From JASFTV01 sp050050615 (lineage in GTDB: Bacteria; Desulfobacterota; DSM-4660; Desulfatiglandales; HGW-15), in the NCBI GenBank assembly GCA_050050615.1, contig JASFTV010000020.1:1-19869 (forward strand): a stretch of 19,869 bases of DNA, given 5' to 3'. Positions 7,284 to 15,427 of this stretch are shown here, one piece after another. The notes beneath the pieces were generated by a model. That model did no database searches. It saw nothing but the letters and a program-made list of their open reading frames with translations, and was not told the DNA's origin. Position 1 is the first letter of the stretch. The number at the start of each line of letters is the position of its first letter. A program made the position numbers and the translations under genes.

Positions 7284-8579
7284 TTATTCTTTCTTGTTCT
7301 TTAACATGGCCATCCTTTCCCGGATCTTTTTCTCGAGCCCCCGTTCCGTAGGCTTGTAAAAAGCGCGATCTTTGATCGTCTCGGGCATGTATGTCTGTTC
7401 TACCCAACCACCGGGATAGTTATGGGGGTAAAGATAGCCCCGGCTGTAGCCAAGCTCTTTCATAAGTCTTGTCGGGGCGTTTCTGATATGAAGGGGAACA
7501 GGCCGCGCTCCGGAAGCCTCAATCTCTGCCTTGACAGCTCTTTCTGCCAGATAAAGGGCATTGCTTTTGGGTGCCGAGGCCAGATAGACGGCTGCCTCTG
7601 CCAAGGCAAGTTCAGCCTCAGGGGGCCCCACCTTCTGCCATGCCTCAAAGGCGGAAAGGGCCACTTGCAGCGCATTCGGGTCGGCGAGGCCGATATCTTC
7701 GGATGCAAAGCGGATCATCCTCCTGCATATGAAAAGAGGATCTTCACCGGCCATGAGCATCCGATAGAGCCAGTAAATGGAAGCTTGCGTATCACTCCCC
7801 CGCAGGCTCTTATGGAAGGCCGAGATCAGGTTATAGTGTTCTTCACCATCTTTGTCGTAGGGAAGCGCTTTCCTGTCGAGTATTTCTTCTACACTCTTTA
7901 GGTCCACAACCTTTCGACTCTTCGGCCCTTCCATAACGTAGTAAGCGGCGATTTCCAGATTGTTCAGAGCCACACGGGCATCTCCTGATGAAACATCGAT
8001 AAGGTATTCCAAGGCCTCAGGCAGAACTTCAATGTCCAGGTTTCCCAAACCTCCTTCCTCGTCCCCTATGGCCCGTTTCAGGATCTTCCGCAGGTCATCT
8101 TTCTCAAGGGGATGTAGAAGCATGACTCTAGCCCGTGAGAGCAGGGGTGGTATGATCTCGAAGGAGGGATTTTGTGTGGTAGCGCCTACAAGAACAATGA
8201 GGCCGCTTTCCACGTAAGGCAAGAAGGCATCCTGCTGGGCCTTGTTAAACCTGTGGATTTCATCCACGAAGAGAATGGTCGGTCTTCCGGAGAGCTTGTA
8301 AGCCCCTTCAGCCCCACTGATGACCTGCCTGAGATCTTTAACCCCGGAGGTCACTGCAGAGAAGGATTGAAAAGGATTTTTTGTATATTGGGCTATGAGC
8401 TTGGCTAGAGTGGTCTTGCCCGAACCTGGGGGTCCCCAAAAGATCACGGAAAAGATATGCCCTGACCGGAGGGCCCTCGACAGGACAGAACCGGGGCCAA
8501 GAAGGTGATCCTGACCCAACATGTCCTCAATTCTCTTTGGCCTTATCCGGTCAGCCAAAGGCTTTCGACGGTCATCCAT
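7284..8579 (-). CDS. rarA: Replication-associated recombination protein A (AAA+ ATPase)
   Basis: A 431-residue AAA+ ATPase of the RarA/MgsA/WRNIP1 family, which acts at stalled replication forks and interacts with SSB and clamp-loader functions. Seen: N-terminal PLADRIRPKRIEDMLGQDHLLG, Walker A GPPGSGKTT (49-57), Walker B ILFVDEIHRF (102-111), and sensor-1 region VGATTQNPSFEI (131-142). The family-typical C-terminal tetramerisation part follows, with RGSDTQASIYWLYRMLMAGEDP and GYLYPHNYPGGWVEQ. Length is normal. No clear Shine-Dalgarno precedes ATG 8579; a possible promoter ends only 6 nt before it, so the transcript may be nearly leaderless. It stands alone on the minus strand. Confidence 0.96.
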   Translation of the reverse strand: MDDRRKPLADRIRPKRIEDMLGQDHLLGPGSVLSRALRSGHIFSVIFWGPPGSGKTTLAKLIAQYTKNPFQSFSAVTSGVKDLRQVISGAEGAYKLSGRPTILFVDEIHRFNKAQQDAFLPYVESGLIVLVGATTQNPSFEIIPPLLSRARVMLLHPLEKDDLRKILKRAIGDEEGGLGNLDIEVLPEALEYLIDVSSGDARVALNNLEIAAYYVMEGPKSRKVVDLKSVEEILDRKALPYDKDGEEHYNLISAFHKSLRGSDTQASIYWLYRMLMAGEDPLFICRRMIRFASEDIGLADPNALQVALSAFEAWQKVGPPEAELALAEAAVYLASAPKSNALYLAERAVKAEIEASGARPVPLHIRNAPTRLMKELGYSRGYLYPHNYPGGWVEQTYMPETIKDRAFYKPTERGLEKKIRERMAMLKNKKE

Positions 8580-8585
8580 GTTGTT

Positions 8586-8613
8586 ATCTTAACAAAGAGG
8601 CTCAAGTTTTCAA
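8586..8613 (-). promoter_or_regulatory. Possible rarA promoter very close to the start codon
   Basis: On the minus strand TTGAAA (8613-8608) and TAAGAT (8591-8586) are separated by 16 bp, and the -10 ends 6 bp before the ATG. Both hexamers match the sigma-70 consensus at four to five positions. Read together with the missing SD, this suggests a leaderless or very short-leader mRNA. Confidence 0.3.
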
Positions 8614-8689
8614 ATGCTTACACTGAACAACTTTGACCGACTTATATCAGGCGCCTAATCCAAGAGGATAGGTCACCTCCGGGTCATCA

Positions 8690-8704
8690 CCTCTCAAAGA
8701 GAGG
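8690..8704. other. Small hairpin in the rarA/sensor-protein spacer
   Basis: CCTCTC-AAA-GAGAGG is a perfect 6-bp stem with a 3-nt loop. It could help end minus-strand transcription coming from the gene at 8956-10563, but there is no T-tract on that strand. Apart from this and the MITE at 8776-8900, the 8580-8955 spacer shows nothing else. Confidence 0.25.
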
Positions 8705-8775
8705 GGTTAGCTTTTCATCGGTACTACCCGTTCGTCATTCGTGCCTCTCATTCTTGTCCAAGAACAGTTTACTGG

Positions 8776-8900
8776 CAGCCGTGTCCGGTTAGAATTTTGC
8801 ATACCCCTTCCTGGAAACCCTTCGTTTTTGAAAAGAGAGCCCCTCGGACTGCAACGCCAGTGTCGACTAGTATTAGCAAAATTCTAACCGGACACTGCTG
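8776..8900. mobile_element. 125-bp MITE with 25-bp terminal inverted repeats and 9-bp target duplication
   Basis: The left end starts CAGCC then GTGTCCGGTTAGAATTTTGC (8776-8800). The reverse complement of the right end (8876-8900) is identical over 25 bp except for one base (A for C at position 5). The element is flanked by direct repeats GTTTACTGG at 8767-8775 and 8901-8909, a 9-bp target-site duplication. It has no coding capacity, so a transposase elsewhere must have moved it. A 9-bp duplication suits IS4-type and several other families; I do not assign one. The interior (8818-8843) carries the 26-bp arm motif of the 3047-3322 element. Confidence 0.85.
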
Positions 8901-8955
8901 GTTTACTGGTTTCGCAGGGTCAGGGGCGTCTTGCAAATACAGGCATTTAGCTCGT

Positions 8956-10563
8956 TTAGAAGCGTGTCTTTGATTTATTTTTAACAGTATTGAGTGCCTC
9001 TGAAATCCGATTCACCACCTGGTTCATATCTATGGGTTTGCTGATGATCAGGTCAGCGACCTGTTTCTTTGCGGACTCAATCTTCTCTATCCCTTCACGT
9101 TCCATGATCAAAGCAAGAGGCAAGGCCTTGTTTGACTTTTTGATCTTCCTGGCAAGCGCCTGCCCGTTGACCTCGGGTGTTACGCTACCCACGATCACCA
9201 TATCAAAGGTTCTTCTTTTTAGTTGGTTCAGTCCTTCAAGGGCGCTGACTGCTGTAGCGACTTTATATCCCTTGCTTCCCAGGAGTTGTGACAGGATCTC
9301 CCTGATCACGTCGTCATCCTCAATGATGAGGATGCGAGCGTGTTTTATCTTCCTTTTGACAGGTCTAACCTTGGATCTTTTCTCTTTGCTGGCCAGGGGT
9401 AATCTCATGGTGATGATAGTCCCCTGGTCTTCTTTGCTGACTATTTCAACGGTTCCATGATGCCTTTTAACGATGGCGGAACATAGACTCAGCCCGAGAC
9501 CCATGCTGTCTGCGGCCTTGGTGGAGAAAAATGGATCCAGGATTCTGTCCTCGATTTGTTCAGAAATGCCGACGCCGCTATCTTGTATATAAATATGGGC
9601 GAAGCCAGCATTTTCCTCTGTGCTTAAATACAAATCCCCTCCCTTGGGCATCGCCTCCACCGCATTCAGAATCACATGGATAATCACATCTTGTATCTCC
9701 TTTGGGTTTCCCTCAACAGGGGACACAGATCTCAAATAGGTCCTGAGATTAACCTTCACACCTTGCTTTTCGGCCTCCTCCTTGAATCTCTGGCTGGTCA
9801 GCGCAATAGCCTCTTTAACAATCTCTTTTAGATCAAAAAGAGCCAACTCGGATTGATCATGCTTGTCCCTTGAGAGGCTGCCCAGGTTTCGGGCCGTTTC
9901 CATGATTTGATTTGCTGCATCTTCTATTTTATTGAGGCCTTCCATCAGAGCATCATTTTCGGGATCCTTGACCTCTCTGATTCGTTTGGTATTCTCGGTA
10001 ATTAGCCTAACAGGCTGGCTGAGTTTATTTGTCAATCCCGAAGCCATGGTGTTAAGAGCCTCCATCTTCTTGGATTGGGTAAGCTCATTCTCCCTCTTTT
10101 TCCTTTGTTCAAGCTGCGTCAGTCTTAACAGAAAAGCGATTCGACCATTGATACGGACCTTTTTGATGGTTAGATCACAACTTAAGGTTTCCCCATTTTT
10201 TTTGATTACATGAGTCTCGTAACTCTCAGGGGTGTATTTCCCTGAAACCCTTTTGTTGTACAGACTTCTCATGAATGGTTTCAGCTTCCGGGGGAAAAAG
10301 TCCAGAAAATCGCGCCCTAGAACCTCTTCCACTGTATAGCCAAACAGATCCAGTGTCGTCTTGTTGACGTCAATGATTTTTCTTTGTTGGACCACGACAA
10401 TGCCCCCAGGAAGCGCATCGAAAAGGCTGTTCTTGCTCTTTCGGGATTTCTGGAGTTCGCTGTTTTCCTTTTTGATCGAGGCTAGCCTTCTCCTGAGGTC
10501 CGCATTTTCAGCCTTGAGTTTTTCCAGCCTTTTTTCCCTGTGCTCTTGTTCCTTGCTCATCAT
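8956..10563 (-). CDS. PAS - degenerate histidine kinase - degenerate receiver protein
   Basis: A 535-residue cytoplasmic protein with no membrane segment. Order: coiled coil (about 1-45); PAS domain (about 45-150; LFDALPGGIVVVQQRKIIDVN...GYTVEEVLG); dimerisation helices (about 158-230); HATPase_c (about 245-392); receiver (about 409-527). The ATP-binding boxes look sound: N box IHVILNAVEA with Asn300, G1 DSGVGIS, F box DPFFSTK, G2 SMGLGLSLC. The H box reads KMEALNTMASGLTNKLSQ, where the family has KMEA.GTLAGGIAHDFNN; the phospho-His position is Asn179. In the receiver the acidic pocket (EDDD, 415-418) and Lys509 remain. The phospho-Asp position is Gly459 (FDMVIVGSVTPE), and the switch Thr/Ser position is Met487. 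The usual phosphorelay chemistry therefore seems impossible. No clear SD precedes the start, where two consecutive ATGs lie. No cognate regulator is adjacent. Confidence 0.9.
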   Translation of the reverse strand: MMSKEQEHREKRLEKLKAENADLRRRLASIKKENSELQKSRKSKNSLFDALPGGIVVVQQRKIIDVNKTTLDLFGYTVEEVLGRDFLDFFPRKLKPFMRSLYNKRVSGKYTPESYETHVIKKNGETLSCDLTIKKVRINGRIAFLLRLTQLEQRKKRENELTQSKKMEALNTMASGLTNKLSQPVRLITENTKRIREVKDPENDALMEGLNKIEDAANQIMETARNLGSLSRDKHDQSELALFDLKEIVKEAIALTSQRFKEEAEKQGVKVNLRTYLRSVSPVEGNPKEIQDVIIHVILNAVEAMPKGGDLYLSTEENAGFAHIYIQDSGVGISEQIEDRILDPFFSTKAADSMGLGLSLCSAIVKRHHGTVEIVSKEDQGTIITMRLPLASKEKRSKVRPVKRKIKHARILIIEDDDVIREILSQLLGSKGYKVATAVSALEGLNQLKRRTFDMVIVGSVTPEVNGQALARKIKKSNKALPLALIMEREGIEKIESAKKQVADLIISKPIDMNQVVNRISEALNTVKNKSKTRF

Positions 10564-11175
10564 AAGAACCGCTGATACAGAAATAAGGAAGTTTTGTCGA
10601 CTCTATAACCCTTTGGATTCAGTGGCACTGTAATGTCATTTTTTCTGACACTCCCATGGAATAAATGGTCAAAACCCAATGACCTCTGTGACTTGAGTGG
10701 TACAATATGTAGTTGATCCAGGTCTTATTTTATGATGGGCTGACGATATCCTTTCGAGATGTCACTTGAAATGCTGTCGGAGGCATCCGTACTTTCGCTG
10801 CGGCCTCCCTGAGTGCGAATGAAAAGTTGGCAAAATGTTCAACAGGCCAAGATATAAAGGAAATCTCCGTCTTGGTAAACCTTTTGAATGCCAAACGCCC
10901 TACTGATTTTCTGGGTCCAGGATTTATTCATCCCATGAACTGTCGTATTTTTCAATAGGCTGAAATAGACACCCTATATTCCGTTGTTCGAATATTCCAA
11001 CAAGGGATAAGACGGCGCTAAGTATCTGTAAAGAGTGTTTTTAAAGTTGATGCAGCCGAGTTTGTTGAAAGGATATGATGTTAACCTAAATATAGACTTG
11101 ATGCCAACCGTCCTTTAACGTATCATACATGCCGCAAACCTTACAACAAGGAAAAAAAGGAGAGATGAGGTAACC
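10564..11175. other. Gene-free divergent spacer between the sensor-like gene and dnaE
   Basis: About 610 bp without a supportable ORF on either strand. It must hold the promoters of the minus-strand sensor-like gene and of dnaE. The only clear structure is the palindrome at 10984-11003. No riboswitch, tRNA or other repeat was recognised. Confidence 0.5.
10984..11003. promoter_or_regulatory. 20-bp near-perfect palindrome upstream of dnaE
   Basis: TTGTTCGAATATTCCAACAA reads the same on both strands except for one mismatched symmetric pair. The flanking CC and GG (one base removed on each side) extend the symmetry. It lies about 170 bp before the dnaE start and has the size of an operator for a dimeric regulator. 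The regulator is unknown. Confidence 0.45.
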
Positions 11176-14100
11176 GTGAGTAGCCATTCACCCTTTGTCC
11201 ACCTCCACGTCCATACCGAATTCAGCCTTCTGGATGGCACCATCAGGATCAACCAATTATTAAGCAAGACCCGCAACCTCGAAATGGGTGCCGTTGCCAT
11301 CACAGACCATGGCAATATTTTCGGCGCTGTTCAACTCTTCAAGCAGGCCGCGCAAACAGACATCAAACCTATCCTGGGCTGCGAAGTGTATGTCGCACCC
11401 GGCCGTCGACAAGAACGGACGCCCTCCCCCGACGGAAGCCCAAACGCCTATCATCTCATGCTCCTTGTGATGAATAGCGAGGGGTACAAGAATTTGAGCC
11501 GCTTGGTCACGTCGGGCCACCTCGAAGGCTTCTACTATCATCCCCGAGTCGACATGGAGATACTTAGAGAATGTAACGCTGGTCTTATCGCCCTTTCAGC
11601 CTGCCTGAAAGGGCACGTCCCCTATCTCATTAATGCTGGGCGAATCAAACAAGCAAAAGAAAAGGCGAAAGAGCTCGCATCCATCTTTGACAAGGACCGT
11701 TTCTATCTTGAGGTGCAGGCGAACACCCTTCCTGAACAGGTCAAGGTTAATGGCATGCTCAAGGAGCTCGCGCATGAACTCTCCATTCCTCTCGTGGCCA
11801 CAAATGACTGCCACTATCTTAACAAAAAGGATGCACAGGCACATGACGCCCTTCTCTGTATCCAGACAGGCAAGTCTATTGATGATCCGAAACGCTTAAA
11901 GTTTTCAGCCGATGAATTTTTCTTTAAATCTCGAGAACAAATGGAATCGGCTCTCGGCAGTCCAGATTATGTTGAAGCCCTTGATAATACTGTTGAAATC
12001 GCAAACCGCTGCCAGTATGAAATGCAATTCGGTCACTATAAATACCCCTTATTCCGGGTACCTGGCAATAAACGGAGTTTAGAGGACATCCTTGCAGACG
12101 ACGCTCGAAAGGGGCTTCAAAGAAGGCTTACTCAGCAACAGGGGGCATGGGGGGCCCTGTCACCAGATGTGATAAAGGAATATAATGACAGGCTCGAATT
12201 TGAACTTGATACCATCACAAGAATGGGTTTTGCGGGCTATTTTTTGATCGTAGCCGACTTTATCGATCATGCTCGCCGCTCTGATATTCCTGTTGGTCCC
12301 GGACGCGGATCAGCAGCCGGCTCGCTCGTCGCGTACTGCCTCAACATAACCAACATAAACCCCATCAAATACGGTCTACTATTCGAAAGGTTTCTGAACC
12401 CTCATCGCATCAGTATGCCTGATATCGACATCGACTTCTGCATGAACGGCAGGGACGACGTGATCAGATACGTGGCGGAGAAATACGGACGAGAAAACGT
12501 GGGGCAAATTATTACCTTCGGGACCATGAAGGCGAGGGCTGTTATAAGGGATGTGGGCCGTGTCCTGGGAATGCCCTATGGTGAGGTAGACAGGATTGCC
12601 AAATTGGTCCCTGGTGGCCCGAACGTCAGCTTGCAACAGGCCATGGAGGATGAACCTGAATTGAGAAAAATGGAACAGGGGGATGAGAATCACAAAAAGC
12701 TTTTAAAGATTGCTCGATCCCTTGAAGGCCTGTCCAGACACGCCTCAACCCATGCATCAGGAGTGGTCATCTCAGACAGACCCCTTGTGGAATATTTGCC
12801 TCTTTTCAAGGGAACCAACGATGAAGTGATGACCCAATTCACCATGGATCAAATCGAGAAACTGGGACTCATCAAATTCGACTTTCTCGGCCTCAAAACC
12901 CTTACTGTCATAAAACAAACCCTGGCTCGGATTGAGAAAACGACGGGCTGCAAGATTGATATCGAAAACATACCCCTGGATGATGAAGTAACCTACCACC
13001 TCTGCAGCGAAGGGAAAACAACGGGTGTCTTTCAGCTGGAGAGTTCCGGCATGAAAGAGGTCCTGAGGAGGCTCAGACCCGAGGTCTTCGAAGACATGAT
13101 CGCCCTGGTCGCCCTTTACAGGCCGGGCCCTCTGGGTAGCAACATGGTTGAAGAATTTATCGCGGGCAAACATGGAAAAACTAAGATTAACTATCTCCTT
13201 TCTCAGCTTGAACCCATCCTGAAAGAGACCTACGGCGTAATTCTATACCAGGAACAAGTTATGAAGATCGCCCAAATCCTTGCCAAATATAGCTTGGCAG
13301 AGGCAGATGAACTCAGAAAGGCTATCGGGAAAAAGAAACCCGAGGTCATGGCCAGACATAGGGAGCGGTTCATTGAAGGCGCCAGTGAAAACGGTGTCGA
13401 TCAGAAGACGGCCCAGAAACTTTTCATGCTCATAGAAAAGTTCGGCGGTTACGGCTTTAACAAATCCCATTCGGCCGCCTATGCCATGATCGCCTATCAA
13501 ACCGCATACCTGAAAGCCCATTATCCTGTTCAGTTTATGGCTGCCTTGCTCACTCAGGATATGGGAAATCAGGATAAGACTATCAAAAATATTGCTGAAT
13601 GTCGCGAGATGGCTATCCAGATCTTGCCTCCCGATCTCAATGAAAGCCAACCCGATTTTGCTGTGGTCGAAGGCGGTATTCGCTTTGGCCTGGCAGCCGT
13701 CAAGAATGTGGGGCTGAAGGCCGTGGAATCCGTCATCGAAGATAGAAACAGTGGGGGACCCTTTAAGGATCTGTTGGACTTTTGCAGGAGGGTAGATGGT
13801 TCCAAGGTGAACCGCCGCGTACTCGAAGGTTTCATTCAGTGTGGGGCTTTTGATTTCACGGGTATTGAAAGGGCAAAGCTTTTTGCTTGCGTTGATGAAG
13901 TCATCAGGTTCTGTGGTGCAAGTCAGGACCCGAATCAGTTGAATATGTTTACCTGTTTAGATGGTGATACCTCGGCAACCAATGGGCTGCTCGAGCTACC
14001 AGATCTCGAGGAGTGGGATGAGCAAGAGAAATTAAGGAAAGAGAAGGAGTCATTAGGCTTCTATATCACGGGCCATCCACTTGATCGGTTTAAGACCGAA

Positions 14101-14709
14101 GTTGAATACTTCGCCACCTGCACTATTCAGGATCTTATGAACCTAAGCGACAGGGCAACGGTAAGGGTAGCAGGCGTTGTCGAAAATCTGAGGATAAAAA
14201 GAACCAAGCGCGGGGAGAAGATGGCGGTCCTCTCCCTTGAAGATCAAACGGGCTCCGTTGAAGTCATCCTATTTCCAGATGTTTTCAACAATTACTCGAC
14301 CTTTCTTAAAAGCGACGAGCCTTTGCTGATCACTGGTACAGCAGAGATCGATGATAGTACCGCAAAGATTATTTCCCAAGAAATCAATTCCCTTGAAAAC
14401 GTAAGACAAAGCGCTATCAGGATCATTGAGGTGACCCTGCCCCAAGAAATCATCTCAAGGGATAATTTGGAAGAGATCAAAGATATCATCTTCAGGTATC
14501 CGGGAGAATCCTCTGTCGTGTTCAGAGTGAATACCGGCCAAGACGAGCAATACCTTGTTGCGGCCCATCATCGTTACAGGGTTTCCCCTTGCGATGAAAT
14601 GATAAAAGAACTTGAAGTGATCATCGGTCAAAAGGTGCTCTGCAGCTATGGAGAAAAAAATTCGAACCGTCGGGAGCCTCACGTCCCACGGTTTTTCAGT
14701 ACATCTTGA
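11176..14709 (+). CDS. dnaE: DNA polymerase III alpha subunit
   Basis: The replicative polymerase catalytic subunit, 1177 residues, typical for DnaE (type 1). N-terminal PHP domain: FVHLHVHTEFSLLDG with the HxH pair (His9, His11), AVAITDHGN, GCEVYVAP, NDCHYL. The metal ligands look retained, unlike E. coli DnaE, so the domain may still bind metals. Polymerase core: GPGRGSAAGSLVAYCL, then PDIDIDF (415-421) with the catalytic Asp residues, ASTHASGVVIS and GGYGFNKSHSAAYAMIAYQT. The C-terminal OB fold starts near TVRVAGVVENLRI and includes SLEDQTGSVEVILFPDVF. The start is GTG 11176 behind GAGG at 5 nt; no ATG near the conserved N-terminus competes. The last 62 nt overlap the NUDIX gene in another frame, so the two are probably co-transcribed. 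Confidence 0.98.
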   Translation: MSSHSPFVHLHVHTEFSLLDGTIRINQLLSKTRNLEMGAVAITDHGNIFGAVQLFKQAAQTDIKPILGCEVYVAPGRRQERTPSPDGSPNAYHLMLLVMNSEGYKNLSRLVTSGHLEGFYYHPRVDMEILRECNAGLIALSACLKGHVPYLINAGRIKQAKEKAKELASIFDKDRFYLEVQANTLPEQVKVNGMLKELAHELSIPLVATNDCHYLNKKDAQAHDALLCIQTGKSIDDPKRLKFSADEFFFKSREQMESALGSPDYVEALDNTVEIANRCQYEMQFGHYKYPLFRVPGNKRSLEDILADDARKGLQRRLTQQQGAWGALSPDVIKEYNDRLEFELDTITRMGFAGYFLIVADFIDHARRSDIPVGPGRGSAAGSLVAYCLNITNINPIKYGLLFERFLNPHRISMPDIDIDFCMNGRDDVIRYVAEKYGRENVGQIITFGTMKARAVIRDVGRVLGMPYGEVDRIAKLVPGGPNVSLQQAMEDEPELRKMEQGDENHKKLLKIARSLEGLSRHASTHASGVVISDRPLVEYLPLFKGTNDEVMTQFTMDQIEKLGLIKFDFLGLKTLTVIKQTLARIEKTTGCKIDIENIPLDDEVTYHLCSEGKTTGVFQLESSGMKEVLRRLRPEVFEDMIALVALYRPGPLGSNMVEEFIAGKHGKTKINYLLSQLEPILKETYGVILYQEQVMKIAQILAKYSLAEADELRKAIGKKKPEVMARHRERFIEGASENGVDQKTAQKLFMLIEKFGGYGFNKSHSAAYAMIAYQTAYLKAHYPVQFMAALLTQDMGNQDKTIKNIAECREMAIQILPPDLNESQPDFAVVEGGIRFGLAAVKNVGLKAVESVIEDRNSGGPFKDLLDFCRRVDGSKVNRRVLEGFIQCGAFDFTGIERAKLFACVDEVIRFCGASQDPNQLNMFTCLDGDTSATNGLLELPDLEEWDEQEKLRKEKESLGFYITGHPLDRFKTEVEYFATCTIQDLMNLSDRATVRVAGVVENLRIKRTKRGEKMAVLSLEDQTGSVEVILFPDVFNNYSTFLKSDEPLLITGTAEIDDSTAKIISQEINSLENVRQSAIRIIEVTLPQEIISRDNLEEIKDIIFRYPGESSVVFRVNTGQDEQYLVAAHHRYRVSPCDEMIKELEVIIGQKVLCSYGEKNSNRREPHVPRFFSTS

Positions 14710-15181
14710 TGAAGTCCTGCTGAAAAACGGAAGGGTCGGACAGAGGATAAAGATTGATCACCCTGAGGCGGCGGCCATTATTCCCTTTATTTCTGAGCAT
14801 GAAATCGTCATGGTGCGTCAGTTCAGATACGCCCTCGGACGTGAAACGCTCGAAATACCGGCAGGAAAGATGGACCCGGGTGAAACCGCCGAGGCTTGTG
14901 TTAAGAGAGAACTCCTTGAAGAAACGGGCTATGAGGCAGATGAAATAAGGCTCATCTACACCTATGCGCCAGCCATAGGATATTCCAATGAATTGATTCA
15001 TATTTACTCTGGCCATAATCTCAGAAAAATCAATGCAAGCATCGATGAAAGGGAGATCTCTTCTGTTGAGAGGTTGAGTCTTGAGAGGCTCAGGGGAATG
15101 ATCAGACAAGGCCTGGTTCTAGATGGTAAGACCCTTCTGGGTCTATCCATCATTGGCCTCATCGCTGTTGACGTCAGGTGA
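14648..15181 (+). CDS. NUDIX hydrolase, ADP-ribose pyrophosphatase type
   Basis: A 177-residue cytoplasmic hydrolase that would cut nucleoside diphosphates linked to another moiety, most likely ADP-ribose to AMP and ribose 5-phosphate. The Nudix box is complete: Gly73, Glu79, Arg87-Glu88, Glu91-Glu92, Gly94 in the stretch starting GKMDPGETAEACVKRELLEE. Upstream VRQFRYALGRETLEIPAGK and downstream YAPAIGYSNELIHIY are typical of the ADPRase subfamily. The start ATG 14648 lies inside the 3' end of dnaE (62-nt overlap, different frame). The N-terminal strands IRTVGSLTSHGFSVHLDEVLLKNG belong to the family, so a later start is unlikely. The SD (AAAAGG) is weak and distant, suggesting translational coupling to dnaE. 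Confidence 0.92.
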   Translation: MEKKIRTVGSLTSHGFSVHLDEVLLKNGRVGQRIKIDHPEAAAIIPFISEHEIVMVRQFRYALGRETLEIPAGKMDPGETAEACVKRELLEETGYEADEIRLIYTYAPAIGYSNELIHIYSGHNLRKINASIDEREISSVERLSLERLRGMIRQGLVLDGKTLLGLSIIGLIAVDVR

Positions 15182-15194
15182 TGACCTAGACCGA

Positions 15195-15374
15195 TTAAGA
15201 CTGCCCTTCTAGGAACTTCTTCAACTTACCAATGATGGTTACAGGCACCGGGCCCGAATTGGCATAAAGTTTTAGGAGAGCATAGGGAGTCTTGACCTCT
15301 TCCTCCACCTTCTCCCAGCCAATGCCTTTGGCATCCACCTCTTCCATCAGTTTAACAAGCTCTTCTGATTCCAT
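15195..15374 (-). CDS. 59-residue acidic protein, HTH-like, function unknown
   Basis: A short ORF beginning MESEELVKLMEEVDAKGIGW and ending IIGKLKKFLEGQS. It has a good SD (TTTTGGAGA, about 8 nt before the ATG), a compact hydrophobic pattern and a stop 13 bp from the convergent NUDIX stop. The segment GIGWEKVEEEV-KTPYALLKLY-PVTIIGKLKKFL looks like three helices of a small helix-turn-helix domain, but that is a visual judgement. It lies 53 bp downstream of the rhodanese gene on the same strand and is probably in its operon. No family recognised. Confidence 0.7.
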   Translation of the reverse strand: MESEELVKLMEEVDAKGIGWEKVEEEVKTPYALLKLYANSGPVPVTIIGKLKKFLEGQS

Positions 15375-15427
15375 AGATGTTCTCCAAAACGACTAAAGCA
15401 TTCTTTTGACACGACTGCCAGAGGAGG

